A program made the position numbers and the translations under genes. Below the pieces are notes generated by a model, which made no database searches, was not told the origin of the DNA, and saw only the letters and a list, made by a program, of their open reading frames with translations. Below, piece after piece: positions 8,902 through 16,426 of a stretch of 64,000 nt of DNA (position 1 is the first letter of the stretch; every line of letters begins with the position of its first letter). The DNA lies in assembly GCF_026626335.1 (NCBI RefSeq), contig NZ_JAPNTZ010000015.1, forward strand, positions 124,001 to 188,000. The letters run 5' to 3'. Source of the DNA: Paractinoplanes pyxinae. Lineage in GTDB: Bacteria; Actinomycetota; Actinomycetes; Mycobacteriales; Micromonosporaceae.

Positions 8902-9918
8902 TCAGTCTCTCGCGAGTCGCGCCTCGAAGAGAGACCGGACCGTCGGCACGCGGCGCAGCAGGTCGACGGCGAACTCGGCGTGACCGGGCACGTAGCCGTT
9001 GCCGATGAGCATCGTCACGTCGGCGGCCAGGCCCTCGGCTCCCAGCGCGGCGGCCGGGAAGCTGGTGGCCATCGAGAAGAAGATCACCGTGCCGCCGGGG
9101 GCGGTGGCCAGGATCGCGCCGTGCTCGCAGCCGGGAACGTCGACGCAGACGACCGTGATGGTGGCCGGCTCCCCCACCGCCGCCGCGACCTCCACCGGGT
9201 TGCGCGCGTCGGCGATCGCCACCTCATCGGCTACCCCGGCGCCGCGCAGAGCGGTCGCCTCGTCCTCATTTCGGACAATTCCGATTGTTCGCGCGCCGGC
9301 CAGGCGCGCAGCGGCGAGAGCCAACGACCCGCTCTTTCCCGCTCCGCCGAGCACGGCTACCACCGGGCCCTGATATTTCCGGACAATCCGATCGGTGAGC
9401 GCGGGCGCGCCACACACGTCGTAGACGGCGAGCGCCAGCGCAGGGGCAAGATCGTCGGGCAGCACACCGACGATCGAGCGGCCGAACAGGATCGCGGTGC
9501 CGTCGGCCGGCACCTGCTCGCTGCGACCGTCCCACTTCGTCAGGCCGTCGGTGATTTTCAGCGGGGTCAGCGTCAGGGAGACGAGGGTGGCCACGCGGTC
9601 CCCCATCTTGACGCCGAGCGGCGACGACGGGCCGACCTCGTCGACCACGCCGATCAGCATGCCGCCCGAGCCGGTGACCGGGTTGTGCATCTTGCCGCGC
9701 GTGCGCACGATCTCGAGCACCTCGGCCCGGATCGCCTCGCCGTCGCCGCCGTGCTTCTCGGACAACTGCCGGTAGCTCGCCGCATCGAGGTTGAGGCGTT
9801 CCACCCGTACGCGAACTTCGTCTTCCCGAATCTCGGGGCTCGCATCGAGGCGCCAGGCAGCCTGCGGGAGCACACCGACCGGCTCGAGAACCCGCTCAAG
9901 ACCGACAGAAGACGTCAT
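8902..9918 (-). CDS. kdd: L-erythro-3,5-diaminohexanoate dehydrogenase
   Basis: NAD-dependent oxidative deamination of 3,5-diaminohexanoate, the KamDE product, to 5-amino-3-oxohexanoate. The 338-residue protein resembles a medium-chain dehydrogenase: an N-terminal GroES-like half with the Kdd-type RTRGKMHNPVTGSGGMLIG, and a Rossmann domain with VVAVLGGAGKSGSLALAAA near residue 190. I chose the ATG at 9918; a GTG three codons upstream is also possible, as GGGTGGGG lies between them. It is the first gene of the leftward operon and diverges from kamA, sharing a 133-nt promoter region. Confidence 0.88.
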   Translation of the reverse strand: MTSSVGLERVLEPVGVLPQAAWRLDASPEIREDEVRVRVERLNLDAASYRQLSEKHGGDGEAIRAEVLEIVRTRGKMHNPVTGSGGMLIGVVDEVGPSSPLGVKMGDRVATLVSLTLTPLKITDGLTKWDGRSEQVPADGTAILFGRSIVGVLPDDLAPALALAVYDVCGAPALTDRIVRKYQGPVVAVLGGAGKSGSLALAAARLAGARTIGIVRNEDEATALRGAGVADEVAIADARNPVEVAAAVGEPATITVVCVDVPGCEHGAILATAPGGTVIFFSMATSFPAAALGAEGLAADVTMLIGNGYVPGHAEFAVDLLRRVPTVRSLFEARLARD

Positions 9919-9965
9919 TCGCCCCACCCTTCACAACAATTCATAGATCCGAGAGTGTATCCATA

Positions 9966-9980
9966 CCGTAAATCCTACGG
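9966..9980. promoter_or_regulatory. Inverted repeat in the kdd/kamA divergent promoter
   Basis: CCGTA (9966-9970) and TACGG (9976-9980) form a 5-bp inverted repeat with a 5-nt spacer, midway between the divergent kdd and kamA starts. Its position would let one regulator control both arms of the lysine locus. The arms are short, so this is only a candidate operator. Confidence 0.3.
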
Positions 9981-10051
9981 GCAGATGGTTTCTAGACCGG
10001 AAATCCTCCAGTAGCGTGATGCTGTCCGAACGATCGATCAGGGAGGCACCG

Positions 10052-11407
10052 TTGACCCAGCCCGCCGGTCAGCCGTACGAATACCACCGCCGCACCCTGG
10101 TCGAGCCGGACTGGACCAGGTTCCCGGGCTGGCGCGACGTCACCGAGGCCCAGTGGCAGTCCGCCCAGTGGCAGCGGGTCAACTGCGTCAAGAACGTCAA
10201 GCAGCTGCGCAAGGTCATGGGCGACCTGCTCGACGAGAGCTTCTACACCGACCTCGAGACCGACCAGCAGCGCCTGGCCACGATGTCGATGCTGATCCCG
10301 CCGCAGATGCTCAACACCATGGTCCCGGACAAGACCCCCGACACGGAGTCGTTCTACGCGGATCCGATCCGCCGCTACATGCTGCCGGTGGCCACCGACC
10401 GTCACCTCGACTGGCCGTCCCACCCGCACGCCACCCGCGACTCGCTGCACGAGCACGACATGTGGGTGGCCGAGGGCCTGACCCACCGCTACCCGACCAA
10501 GGTGCTGGCCGAGCTGCTGTCGACCTGCCCCCAGTACTGCGGGCACTGCACCCGCATGGACCTCGTGGGCAACAGCACGCCCACGGTCGACAAGCTGAAG
10601 CTGTCGCTCAAGCCGGTCGACCGCTACGACGCCCACCTGGCCTACCTGAAGGCCCACCCCGGCGTCCGCGACGTGGTGGTCAGCGGCGGCGACGTGGCCA
10701 ACGTGCCGTGGAAGCAGCTCGAGGCCTACCTGATGGGCCTGCTCTCGGTGCCCACCGTGCGCGACATCCGGCTGGCCACCAAGGCGCTCATGGGCCTGCC
10801 CCAGCACTGGCTGCAGCCCGACGTCGTCGAGGGCCTGCACCGGGTGGCCATCACCGCCCAGCGCCGCGGCGTCAACCTGGCCGTGCACACCCACGTCAAC
10901 CACGTGAACTCGCTGACCCCGACGGTCGCGCGGGCCGCACAGATGCTGCTCGAGGTGGGCGTACGCGATGTCCGCAACCAGGGCGTGCTGATGCGCGGAG
11001 TCAACGCCACCACGGCCGACCTGCTCGACCTGTGCTTCGGGCTGCAGGGCGAGGCCGGCATCCTGCCGTACTACTTCTACATGTGCGACATGATCCCCAA
11101 CGCCGAGCACTGGCGGGTGCCGGTGTGGCACGCCCAGCAGCTGCAGCACGACATGATGGGCTACCTGCCCGGCTACGCGACTCCGCGGATCGTCTGCGAC
11201 GTGCCGTTCGTGGGCAAGCGCTGGGTGCACATGGTGGCCGAGTACGACCGCGAGCACGGCATCTCGTACTGGACCAAGAACTACCGCACCTCCATCGAGC
11301 AGAACGACGACGAGGCGCTGTCCAAACTGCACGCCTACTACGACCCGATCGACACGCTGCCCGAGTCCGGCCAGGACTGGTGGCGCAAGCAGGAAGCCTC
11401 CGCATAG
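10052..11407 (+). CDS. kamA: Lysine 2,3-aminomutase family radical-SAM enzyme
   Basis: Radical-SAM, PLP-dependent aminomutase that makes beta-lysine from lysine, the substrate of KamDE. The 451-residue protein has the CxxxCxxC cluster motif in CPQYCGHCTR (Cys159, 163, 166), VVSGGDVANVP and a KNQGVLMRGVN-like segment. The family's glycine-rich PLP-lysine region near the C-terminus appears here as DVPFVGKRW, and the cysteine-rich tail of clostridial enzymes is absent, so this is a divergent subfamily. I chose the TTG at 10052 because AGGGAGG lies 6 nt upstream. A GTG at 10016 would add 12 residues and bury that site. Specificity for lysine is supported mainly by the neighbouring kamDE and kdd. 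Confidence 0.88.
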   Translation: MTQPAGQPYEYHRRTLVEPDWTRFPGWRDVTEAQWQSAQWQRVNCVKNVKQLRKVMGDLLDESFYTDLETDQQRLATMSMLIPPQMLNTMVPDKTPDTESFYADPIRRYMLPVATDRHLDWPSHPHATRDSLHEHDMWVAEGLTHRYPTKVLAELLSTCPQYCGHCTRMDLVGNSTPTVDKLKLSLKPVDRYDAHLAYLKAHPGVRDVVVSGGDVANVPWKQLEAYLMGLLSVPTVRDIRLATKALMGLPQHWLQPDVVEGLHRVAITAQRRGVNLAVHTHVNHVNSLTPTVARAAQMLLEVGVRDVRNQGVLMRGVNATTADLLDLCFGLQGEAGILPYYFYMCDMIPNAEHWRVPVWHAQQLQHDMMGYLPGYATPRIVCDVPFVGKRWVHMVAEYDREHGISYWTKNYRTSIEQNDDEALSKLHAYYDPIDTLPESGQDWWRKQEASA

Positions 11408-11441
11408 CGAAAGCGCCCCCGGATCACCGGGGGCGCTTTCG
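11408..11441. terminator. Bidirectional hairpin terminator
   Basis: A perfect 15-bp stem (11408-11422 with 11427-11441) around the 4-nt loop ATCA starts directly after the kamA stop codon. The arms begin CGAAAGCGCCCCCGG. The A-rich and T-rich stem ends suit termination in both directions, between kamA and the convergent csbD-like gene. Confidence 0.88.
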
Positions 11442-11452
11442 TCAAGAAAAGG

Positions 11453-11644
11453 TCAGCTGAAGGCGTCGCGGACGTCCTTGCCGGCGTCCTTCACGTGCTC
11501 GCCGGCCTTCTTCGCGTGGGCGGCGGTCTCTTGCGCCTGACCCTCGGCGACCAGCGACTCGTTGTCGGTGGCCCGTCCCACGGCCTGCTTCGCCTTGCCG
11601 GTGAGCTCTTCGGCCTCGTTCTTGACCTTGTCGGTGAAGCTCAT
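11453..11644 (-). CDS. CsbD family stress-response protein
   Basis: 63-residue charged soluble protein of the CsbD family, general-stress proteins of unknown biochemical function often under an alternative sigma factor. It begins SFTDKVKNEAEELTGKAKQ, the family signature, and continues as Ala/Lys/Glu-rich helical sequence. The ATG at 11644 is preceded by GGAGG about 10 nt upstream. It converges on kamA across a shared terminator and is monocistronic. Confidence 0.85.
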   Translation of the reverse strand: MSFTDKVKNEAEELTGKAKQAVGRATDNESLVAEGQAQETAAHAKKAGEHVKDAGKDVRDAFS

Positions 11645-11765
11645 TGCTCTCGAACCTCCGTGGTTTCGGCTTGCGGATGGTTTTCCCGTTCCGCTCAATC
11701 ACCAAACACACCGCGTAAGGCATCCTAGGAACCTAGCTCGAGACGATATAGATAAGATCGTGATT

Positions 11766-12488
11766 GTGAATGATCGCGCCGCACACGCGAACTCCTTCGG
11801 CCCGGCCGCCGAGACCTACGAGCGCGGGCGGCCCTCGTACCCGTCGGCCGCGCTCGACTGGCTGCTCCCGGCGGGGCGGCCCCGAGTGGTCGACCTGGGC
11901 GCCGGCACGGGCAAGCTGACCCGTCAGATCCGCGACCGCGAGCTGGCGGTCACCGCGGTCGAGCCGTCGGACGGCATGCTCGAGCAACTACGGGCCTCGG
12001 TGCCCGGCGTGCCCGCCGTGCTCGGCAGCGCCGAAGACATCCCCCTGCCCGACGACTCGGCCGACGTGGTGCTGGTCGCGCAGGCCTGGCACTGGGTCGA
12101 CCCGGCCCGGGCGGCGCCCGAGATCGCCCGCGTCCTCTCCCCCGGCGGCCGCCTCGGCCTGCTGTGGAACGTGCGCGACGAGCGGGCCGGTTGGGTCCGC
12201 CGGCTGGGCGAGATCATCGGCAGCCCCGAGCAGGACCGCGACCCTGTCGTCGGCGCCCCGTTCGGCCCGGTCGAGACCACGACCTTCGAGTGGACCGACC
12301 TGATCGGCCCCGAGCGCCTGATCGACATGGTGGCGTCCCGCAGCTACGTCATCCTGCTGCCCCCGGCCGATCGGGCCGCCCTGCTGGGCGAGGTCCGCCG
12401 GCTCATGGCCACCCATCCCGACCTGGTCGGCCGCACAGAGTTCCAGTTGCCCTACGTGACCGAGTGCGCCCGCGCCTCGGTCGGCTGA
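11766..12488 (+). CDS. Class I SAM-dependent methyltransferase
   Basis: 240-residue Rossmann-fold methyltransferase of the methyltransf_11 type. VVDLGAGTGKLTRQI is the SAM-binding motif I, VEPSDGMLEQL motif II, and VLVAQAWHWVDPARAAPEIARVL the post-motif region. The substrate is unknown. I chose GTG at 11766; GTG at 11760 is also possible. No good ribosome-binding site is visible, and TATAGAT lies only about 15 nt upstream of the start, so the transcript may be leaderless. Its 3' end overlaps the convergent Lrp-type gene by 37 nt. Confidence 0.85.
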   Translation: MNDRAAHANSFGPAAETYERGRPSYPSAALDWLLPAGRPRVVDLGAGTGKLTRQIRDRELAVTAVEPSDGMLEQLRASVPGVPAVLGSAEDIPLPDDSADVVLVAQAWHWVDPARAAPEIARVLSPGGRLGLLWNVRDERAGWVRRLGEIIGSPEQDRDPVVGAPFGPVETTTFEWTDLIGPERLIDMVASRSYVILLPPADRAALLGEVRRLMATHPDLVGRTEFQLPYVTECARASVG

Positions 12489-12940
12489 CCACCGATGCGG
12501 GGCGGGCGGTTCTCGTACGGGGTGGAGAGCACGACCGTCGTCCGGGTGGTGACATTGGCCGCGGTGCGGATCTCTTGCAGCAGGCGCTCGAGGTCGGCCG
12601 GGCTTCCCACGCGTACGAGGAGCATGTAGAAGTCCTCGCCGGCCACCGAGTAGCACGAGTCGATCTCGGAGAGGTGGGCCAGCCGTTCGGGCGCGTCGTC
12701 GGGCTGCGACGGGTCGAACGGGCGGATCGCCACGAACGCCGTCAGCGGCAGCTCGAGCGCCTCGAACGAGACCTTGGCGCTGTACCCGGCGATCACCCCG
12801 CGCTGCTCGAGGCGGCGGACGCGCTGGTGGACGGCCGACACGCTCAGCCCGACCCGCTCGGCGAGGTCGGTGTAGGACAGGCGGCCGTCAGCGGTGAGGG
12901 CGCCCACGATCGCCCGGTCGATCTCTTCCACGGGCGCCAC
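12452..12940 (-). CDS. Lrp/AsnC family transcriptional regulator
   Basis: 162-residue regulator with an N-terminal winged helix-turn-helix (EEIDRAIVGALTADGRLSYTDLAERVGLSVSAVHQRVRRL split over residues 4-44) and a C-terminal RAM effector domain in which amino acids usually bind. The GTG start at 12940 could also be the in-frame GTG three codons later. Its target is unknown; lysine-locus genes nearby are candidates only by proximity. Its C-terminal codons overlap the convergent methyltransferase gene. Confidence 0.9.
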   Translation of the reverse strand: MAPVEEIDRAIVGALTADGRLSYTDLAERVGLSVSAVHQRVRRLEQRGVIAGYSAKVSFEALELPLTAFVAIRPFDPSQPDDAPERLAHLSEIDSCYSVAGEDFYMLLVRVGSPADLERLLQEIRTAANVTTRTTVVLSTPYENRPPRIGGQPTEARAHSVT

Positions 12941-12960
12941 CCTACCGAACCGTACGACCG

Positions 12961-13197
12961 TTAATTCGCGTCCTTCTCGACCTCGGCCAGCAGGGCCCGG
13001 GCGGCCGCCTCGTCCTCGGGGTTGACCTGGATCTGCACGCCGTCGGTGATGCTGAGGGCCGGGTCGAGGCCGCCGGCGTCGTCGGCGATGGCCACCGCCC
13101 GCAGGCCGTTGCTGCGCAGCAGGCCCACGGCGAGGTCGGCCTCGATCTGCGAGCCGACCATCGCGACCGTCACACCTTCGATGCTCTCGTTGTCCAT
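12961..13197 (-). CDS. DUF2007 family small protein
   Basis: 78-residue protein resembling the DUF2007 'putative signal-transducing protein' family: VTVAMVGSQIEADLAVGLLRSNGLRAVAIADD followed by an Asp/Glu/Ala-rich helix. The family has a small alpha/beta ferredoxin-like fold of unknown role. I chose the ATG at 13197; an ATG four codons upstream is also available and neither has a clear ribosome-binding site. It lies 20 nt upstream of the Lrp-type gene on the same strand and may be co-transcribed with it. Confidence 0.7.
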   Translation of the reverse strand: MDNESIEGVTVAMVGSQIEADLAVGLLRSNGLRAVAIADDAGGLDPALSITDGVQIQVNPEDEAAARALLAEVEKDAN

Positions 13198-13250
13198 GCG
13201 TGACAGCATCGCGGAAGATCAGCCCGGACGCACGCCTGGAGCGAGGCGTG

Positions 13251-14393
13251 TCACCCCTTGACGAGAGCGCGGCTGATCACCATCCGCTGGATCTGGTTGG
13301 TGCCCTCGACGATCTGCAGCACTTTGGCCTCGCGGAACCAGCGCTCGACCGGGTGGTCGCTGACGTAGCCGGCCCCGCCCAGCACCTGCACGGCGTCAGT
13401 GGTGACGCGCATGGCCACGTCGGTGGCGAACAGCTTGGCCTTGGCCGCCTCGGTCGAGAAGGGACGGCCGGCGTCCTTGAGCCGGGCCGCCGACAGCAGC
13501 AGCGCGCGGGCCGCCGAGACCTGGGTCGCCATGTCGGCCAGCATGAACCCGAGGCCCTGGAACTCGGCGATGGGCCGGCCGAACTGCTCGCGCTCCTTCG
13601 CGTACGCCACGGCGTAGTCGACCGCGGCCTGGGCCAGCCCGACCGCGCAGGCGGCGATGCCGAGCCGCCCGGCGTCCAGCGCCTCCATGGCGATCGTGAA
13701 GCCGGCGCCCTCGGCCCCGACGAGCCGATCGGACGGCAGGCGGCAGTTGTCGAACACGATCTGGGCCGGGGCGGACGAGCGCAGCCCCATCACGTTCTCG
13801 GCCTTCTGCGGTTCGAGGCCCGGCGTGCCCGCGTCGGCGATGAGGCACGAGATGCCGCGCGGGCCCGGCTCGCCCGTACGGCAGAAGATGTTGTAGAAAT
13901 CGGCGTCGCGCCCGTGCGTGATCCACGCCTTGGTGCCGGTCACCACCCACTCGTCGCCGTCGCGCACGGCCTTCGTGGTCAGCGCGGCCGCGTCACTGCC
14001 ACCCTGCGGCTCCGAGAGGCAGTACGCGCCGAGCAGTTCGCCGCCCAGCATGTCAGGCAGGGACTTGCGCTGCCGCTCGCTGCCGTGGGCGAACACCGGA
14101 TAGCAGGCCAGCGTGTGCACACTGACCGCCTCGGCCATGGCCAGCCAACTGCCCGCGAGCGTCTCGAGCACCTGCAGATAGACCTCGTAGGGCTGACCGG
14201 CGCCGCCCACCTCTTCCGGGTAGGGCAGGCCCAGCAGACCCGAGCGGCCCAGCGTGCGAATGACCTCACGGGGGAACTCGGCCCGCGCCTCGTAGGCGGC
14301 GGCTTTGCCCGTGAGCTCGCGGTCGCAGAGCTCCTGGGTCAGGGCGAGCAGGTCGTGTGCTTCTTCGGTGGGGAGCATGCGATCTACCGTCAC
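13251..14393 (-). CDS. Acyl-CoA dehydrogenase
   Basis: FAD-dependent acyl-CoA dehydrogenase, about 380 residues. It has the family signatures GAYCLSEPQGGSDAAAL and QFGRPIAEFQGLGFMLADMA, and the C-terminal VLGGAGYVSDHPVERWFREAKVLQIVEGTNQIQRMVI, here split by description, holding the catalytic Glu of the EGTNQI segment. Chain length or branching of the substrate cannot be told. The start is either GTG at 14393 or ATG at 14378. The gene diverges from the exonuclease gene, with a small palindrome (14405-14416) just upstream of the start. Confidence 0.9.
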   Translation of the reverse strand: MTVDRMLPTEEAHDLLALTQELCDRELTGKAAAYEARAEFPREVIRTLGRSGLLGLPYPEEVGGAGQPYEVYLQVLETLAGSWLAMAEAVSVHTLACYPVFAHGSERQRKSLPDMLGGELLGAYCLSEPQGGSDAAALTTKAVRDGDEWVVTGTKAWITHGRDADFYNIFCRTGEPGPRGISCLIADAGTPGLEPQKAENVMGLRSSAPAQIVFDNCRLPSDRLVGAEGAGFTIAMEALDAGRLGIAACAVGLAQAAVDYAVAYAKEREQFGRPIAEFQGLGFMLADMATQVSAARALLLSAARLKDAGRPFSTEAAKAKLFATDVAMRVTTDAVQVLGGAGYVSDHPVERWFREAKVLQIVEGTNQIQRMVISRALVKG

Positions 14394-14404
14394 GCCAGTT
14401 AGCT

Positions 14405-14416
14405 TAACGGTCGTTA
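14405..14416. promoter_or_regulatory. Candidate operator upstream of acyl-CoA dehydrogenase
   Basis: TAACG, GT, CGTTA: a perfect 5-bp inverted repeat with a 2-nt spacer, 12 nt upstream of the acyl-CoA dehydrogenase start and 38 nt upstream of the divergent exonuclease. This form and position are common for TetR-type fatty-acid regulators, but the binding protein is not identifiable here. Confidence 0.4.
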
Positions 14417-14453
14417 GGGCAGCGGTGCGACCACCGGCCGCTAAGGTGGCACG

Positions 14454-15365
14454 GTGACTGCTCAGCCGCTGCTCGCCGTCGACGCCCCCAGTCTGTACTT
14501 CCGCGCCTTCCACGGCATCCCGGAAAAGGCCGCACAGACCAGCGCCGGGGAACCGGTCAACGCGATCCGCGGCTTCATGGACATGCTGGCGCAACTGATC
14601 CGCACACGTCACCCGGACAGGATCGTCTGCGCGCTCGACAACAGCTGGCGGCCGGCCTGGCGCGTCGAGCTCGTGCCCTCGTACAAGAAGCACCGGGTCG
14701 CCCACGGCGACGTCGAGGTCGTCCCGCCCGCGCTCGAGAAGCAGATCCCCGTCCTGCTGGAGGTTCTGAAGGCGGTGGGGATCCCGGCCTTCGGCGTCGA
14801 CGGGTACGAGGCCGACGACGTTCTCGGCACGCTCGCGGCCACCCAGCCGGCGCCGGTCGAGGTGGTCTCGGGCGACCGCGACCTGTTCCAGCTGGTCGAC
14901 GACGAGCGCGGCACCCGCCTGCTGTACTGCGGGCGCGGCGTGGCCAAGCTCGAGGACGCCGACAACGCTCTGGTCGAGGCCAAGTACGGCGTCCCCGCCA
15001 AGTGGTACGCCGACTTCGCGGCCATGCGCGGCGACGCCAGCGACGGCCTGCCCGGCGTGGCCGGCGTCGGCGAGAAGACGGCGGCCCGCCTGGTCATGCG
15101 GTACGGCGGAGTCGAAGAGATCCTGGCCGCGCTGGACGACCCCGACGCCGGCTTCGCCCCCGGCCTGCGCACGAAGCTCGACGACGCCCGCGACTACCTG
15201 GCCCGGGCCCTGCCCGTGTGCAAGGTCGCCCTCGACGTGAAGCTGCCGGAGTTCGACGCCGAGCTGCCCCGCTCCCCCAAAGACCCGGATGCGCTGCTCA
15301 AGCTGGCCGACCGATGGAACCTGGCCTCGTCGGCCAAGCGCCTGGTCGACGCGCTGGCCGGCTAA
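14454..15365 (+). CDS. 5'-3' exonuclease (PolA N-terminal / FEN-like)
   Basis: 303-residue stand-alone 5'-3' exonuclease of the type that forms the N-terminal domain of DNA polymerase I. It is expected to remove flaps or RNA primers during replication and repair. LLAVDAPSLYFRAFHGIP is the N-terminal metal site, VDGYEADDVLGTLA and VVSGDRDLFQLV carry further acidic ligands, and DGLPGVAGVGEKTAARLV is the helix-three-turn-helix DNA-binding motif. There is no polymerase domain. The start is GTG at 14454. Its TAA stop overlaps the stop of the convergent acetyltransferase gene. Confidence 0.92.
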   Translation: MTAQPLLAVDAPSLYFRAFHGIPEKAAQTSAGEPVNAIRGFMDMLAQLIRTRHPDRIVCALDNSWRPAWRVELVPSYKKHRVAHGDVEVVPPALEKQIPVLLEVLKAVGIPAFGVDGYEADDVLGTLAATQPAPVEVVSGDRDLFQLVDDERGTRLLYCGRGVAKLEDADNALVEAKYGVPAKWYADFAAMRGDASDGLPGVAGVGEKTAARLVMRYGGVEEILAALDDPDAGFAPGLRTKLDDARDYLARALPVCKVALDVKLPEFDAELPRSPKDPDALLKLADRWNLASSAKRLVDALAG

Positions 15366-15847
15366 AACGTCAACGCGTACGTCTCGCCGCTGACTTCACC
15401 GGCGCCGAAGCCCGGGTGTCGTTCGGATTTCACCAGGCCGAAGCCGCGCGCGACATAGATCTTGCGCGCGGCCCCTTGCTGGTCGGTCGTCCACAGCCGC
15501 ATTCCGGCATATCCCCGGGTACGCGCGAAGCCGACGCACGTGTCGACCAGGGCGCCGCCGACGCCGCGGCCCCGCCCGTCCGGGTGCACGAGCAGTACGC
15601 GCAGCACCGCCGTGCCGTCCCCGCCGTCCACGCAGAACACACATCCGACCCGCCGGCCGCCGGCCTCGGCGATCCAGGCGTTCTCCCGCCCAGGGTCACG
15701 ATCGGCGGCGTATCCGGCCACGATCCCGGCGACGAGCGCCTCGAACGACGTGTCCCAGCCGCTCTCCGCGGCGTACAGCTCGCCGTGCGCCATGACCACC
15801 CAGCCGAGATCCCCCGGCCGCCCGAGTTCCCGAATCACCGCCCGCAC
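15362..15847 (-). CDS. GNAT family N-acetyltransferase
   Basis: 161-residue GCN5-related acetyltransferase. The acetyl-CoA loop is VHPDGRGRGVGGALVDTCV (Q/RxxGxG/A type) near residue 90, followed by LWTTDQQGAARKIYVARGF, the usual C-terminal GNAT segment. The substrate is unknown. GTG start at 15847. It diverges from a TetR gene across a 39-nt spacer holding a strong palindrome, so it is probably that regulator's target. Confidence 0.87.
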   Translation of the reverse strand: MRAVIRELGRPGDLGWVVMAHGELYAAESGWDTSFEALVAGIVAGYAADRDPGRENAWIAEAGGRRVGCVFCVDGGDGTAVLRVLLVHPDGRGRGVGGALVDTCVGFARTRGYAGMRLWTTDQQGAARKIYVARGFGLVKSERHPGFGAGEVSGETYALTF

Positions 15848-15853
15848 CTCCCG

Positions 15854-15871
15854 CTGAAACGACTGTTTCAG
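15854..15871. promoter_or_regulatory. TetR-type operator between GNAT and TetR genes
   Basis: CTGAAAC at 15854-15860 and GTTTCAG at 15865-15871 form a perfect 7-bp inverted repeat around GACT. The site fills most of the 39-nt gap between divergent start codons, the standard arrangement for an autoregulating TetR repressor. Confidence 0.7.
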
Positions 15872-15886
15872 TGGATACTAAGCCTC

Positions 15887-16426
15887 GTGGCGAGCGGGCG
15901 GCGGGACGAGCTTCTCGAGAAGGCGTACGCCCATGTCCGCTCGACCGGCATCTCCGACATGTCGCTCCGGCCGCTCGCGGCGGCCGTCGGTTCCAGCCCC
16001 CGGGTGCTGCTGTTCCTCTTCGGCAGCAAGGAAGGCCTGATCAGAGCGTTGCTGGCCCGCGCCCGGGCCGACGAGCTGGCCTCGGTCGACGGCCGCCTGC
16101 CGGCGGGCGCGGCCGCGTCCGGGCTGGCGGTGTGGGAGTGGCTGGCCGACCCGGCCAACGCGTCAGTGCTGCGATTGTGGGTGGAGGCCTACGCCCGCTC
16201 ACTGGGGGTCACGGAAGGCCCGTGGGCCGGGTTCGCCGCCGAAACCGTGGCCGACTGGCTCGACGTACTGAAAAAGGCCCAGCCGGCCGAGGAGCGTGAC
16301 ACCCCGGCCGGGCTGGCCCACCGCACGGCCGTCCTGGCCGTCCTGCGCGGCGCCGCCCTCGACCTGCTCGCCACGGGCGACACCGAGCGGGTCACCGCCG
16401 CCGTCCGGCGGACGCTCAGCCCTTGA
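15887..16426 (+). CDS. TetR family transcriptional regulator
   Basis: 179-residue TetR-type repressor. The helix-turn-helix lies at about residues 25-50 (SLRPLAAAVGSSPRVLLFLF, then GSKEGLIRALLA), and the rest is a helical ligand-binding domain. I chose GTG at 15887; the frame is open far upstream, but that sequence belongs to the opposite-strand acetyltransferase. The palindrome at 15854-15871 should be its operator. The 3' end overlaps the convergent SDR-type gene by 11 nt. Confidence 0.85.
   Translation: MASGRRDELLEKAYAHVRSTGISDMSLRPLAAAVGSSPRVLLFLFGSKEGLIRALLARARADELASVDGRLPAGAAASGLAVWEWLADPANASVLRLWVEAYARSLGVTEGPWAGFAAETVADWLDVLKKAQPAEERDTPAGLAHRTAVLAVLRGAALDLLATGDTERVTAAVRRTLSP

Noticed and set aside
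5870..8983. Very long plus-strand open frame opposite the kam operon
   Set aside because: It is the antisense shadow of kamD and the amidohydrolase in GC-rich DNA; its translation is Val/Gly/Arg/Asp-rich with no domain, while both minus-strand genes match families over their full length.
10016..10051. KamA start at GTG 10016
   Set aside because: It would place the AGGGAGG ribosome-binding site inside the coding sequence; TTG 10052 has ideal spacing.
3479..11407. Beta-lysine antibiotic cluster (streptothricin type)
   Set aside because: KamA could supply beta-lysine to an antibiotic, but there is no NRPS, carbamoyltransferase or resistance gene, and kamDE, kdd and kal point to degradation.
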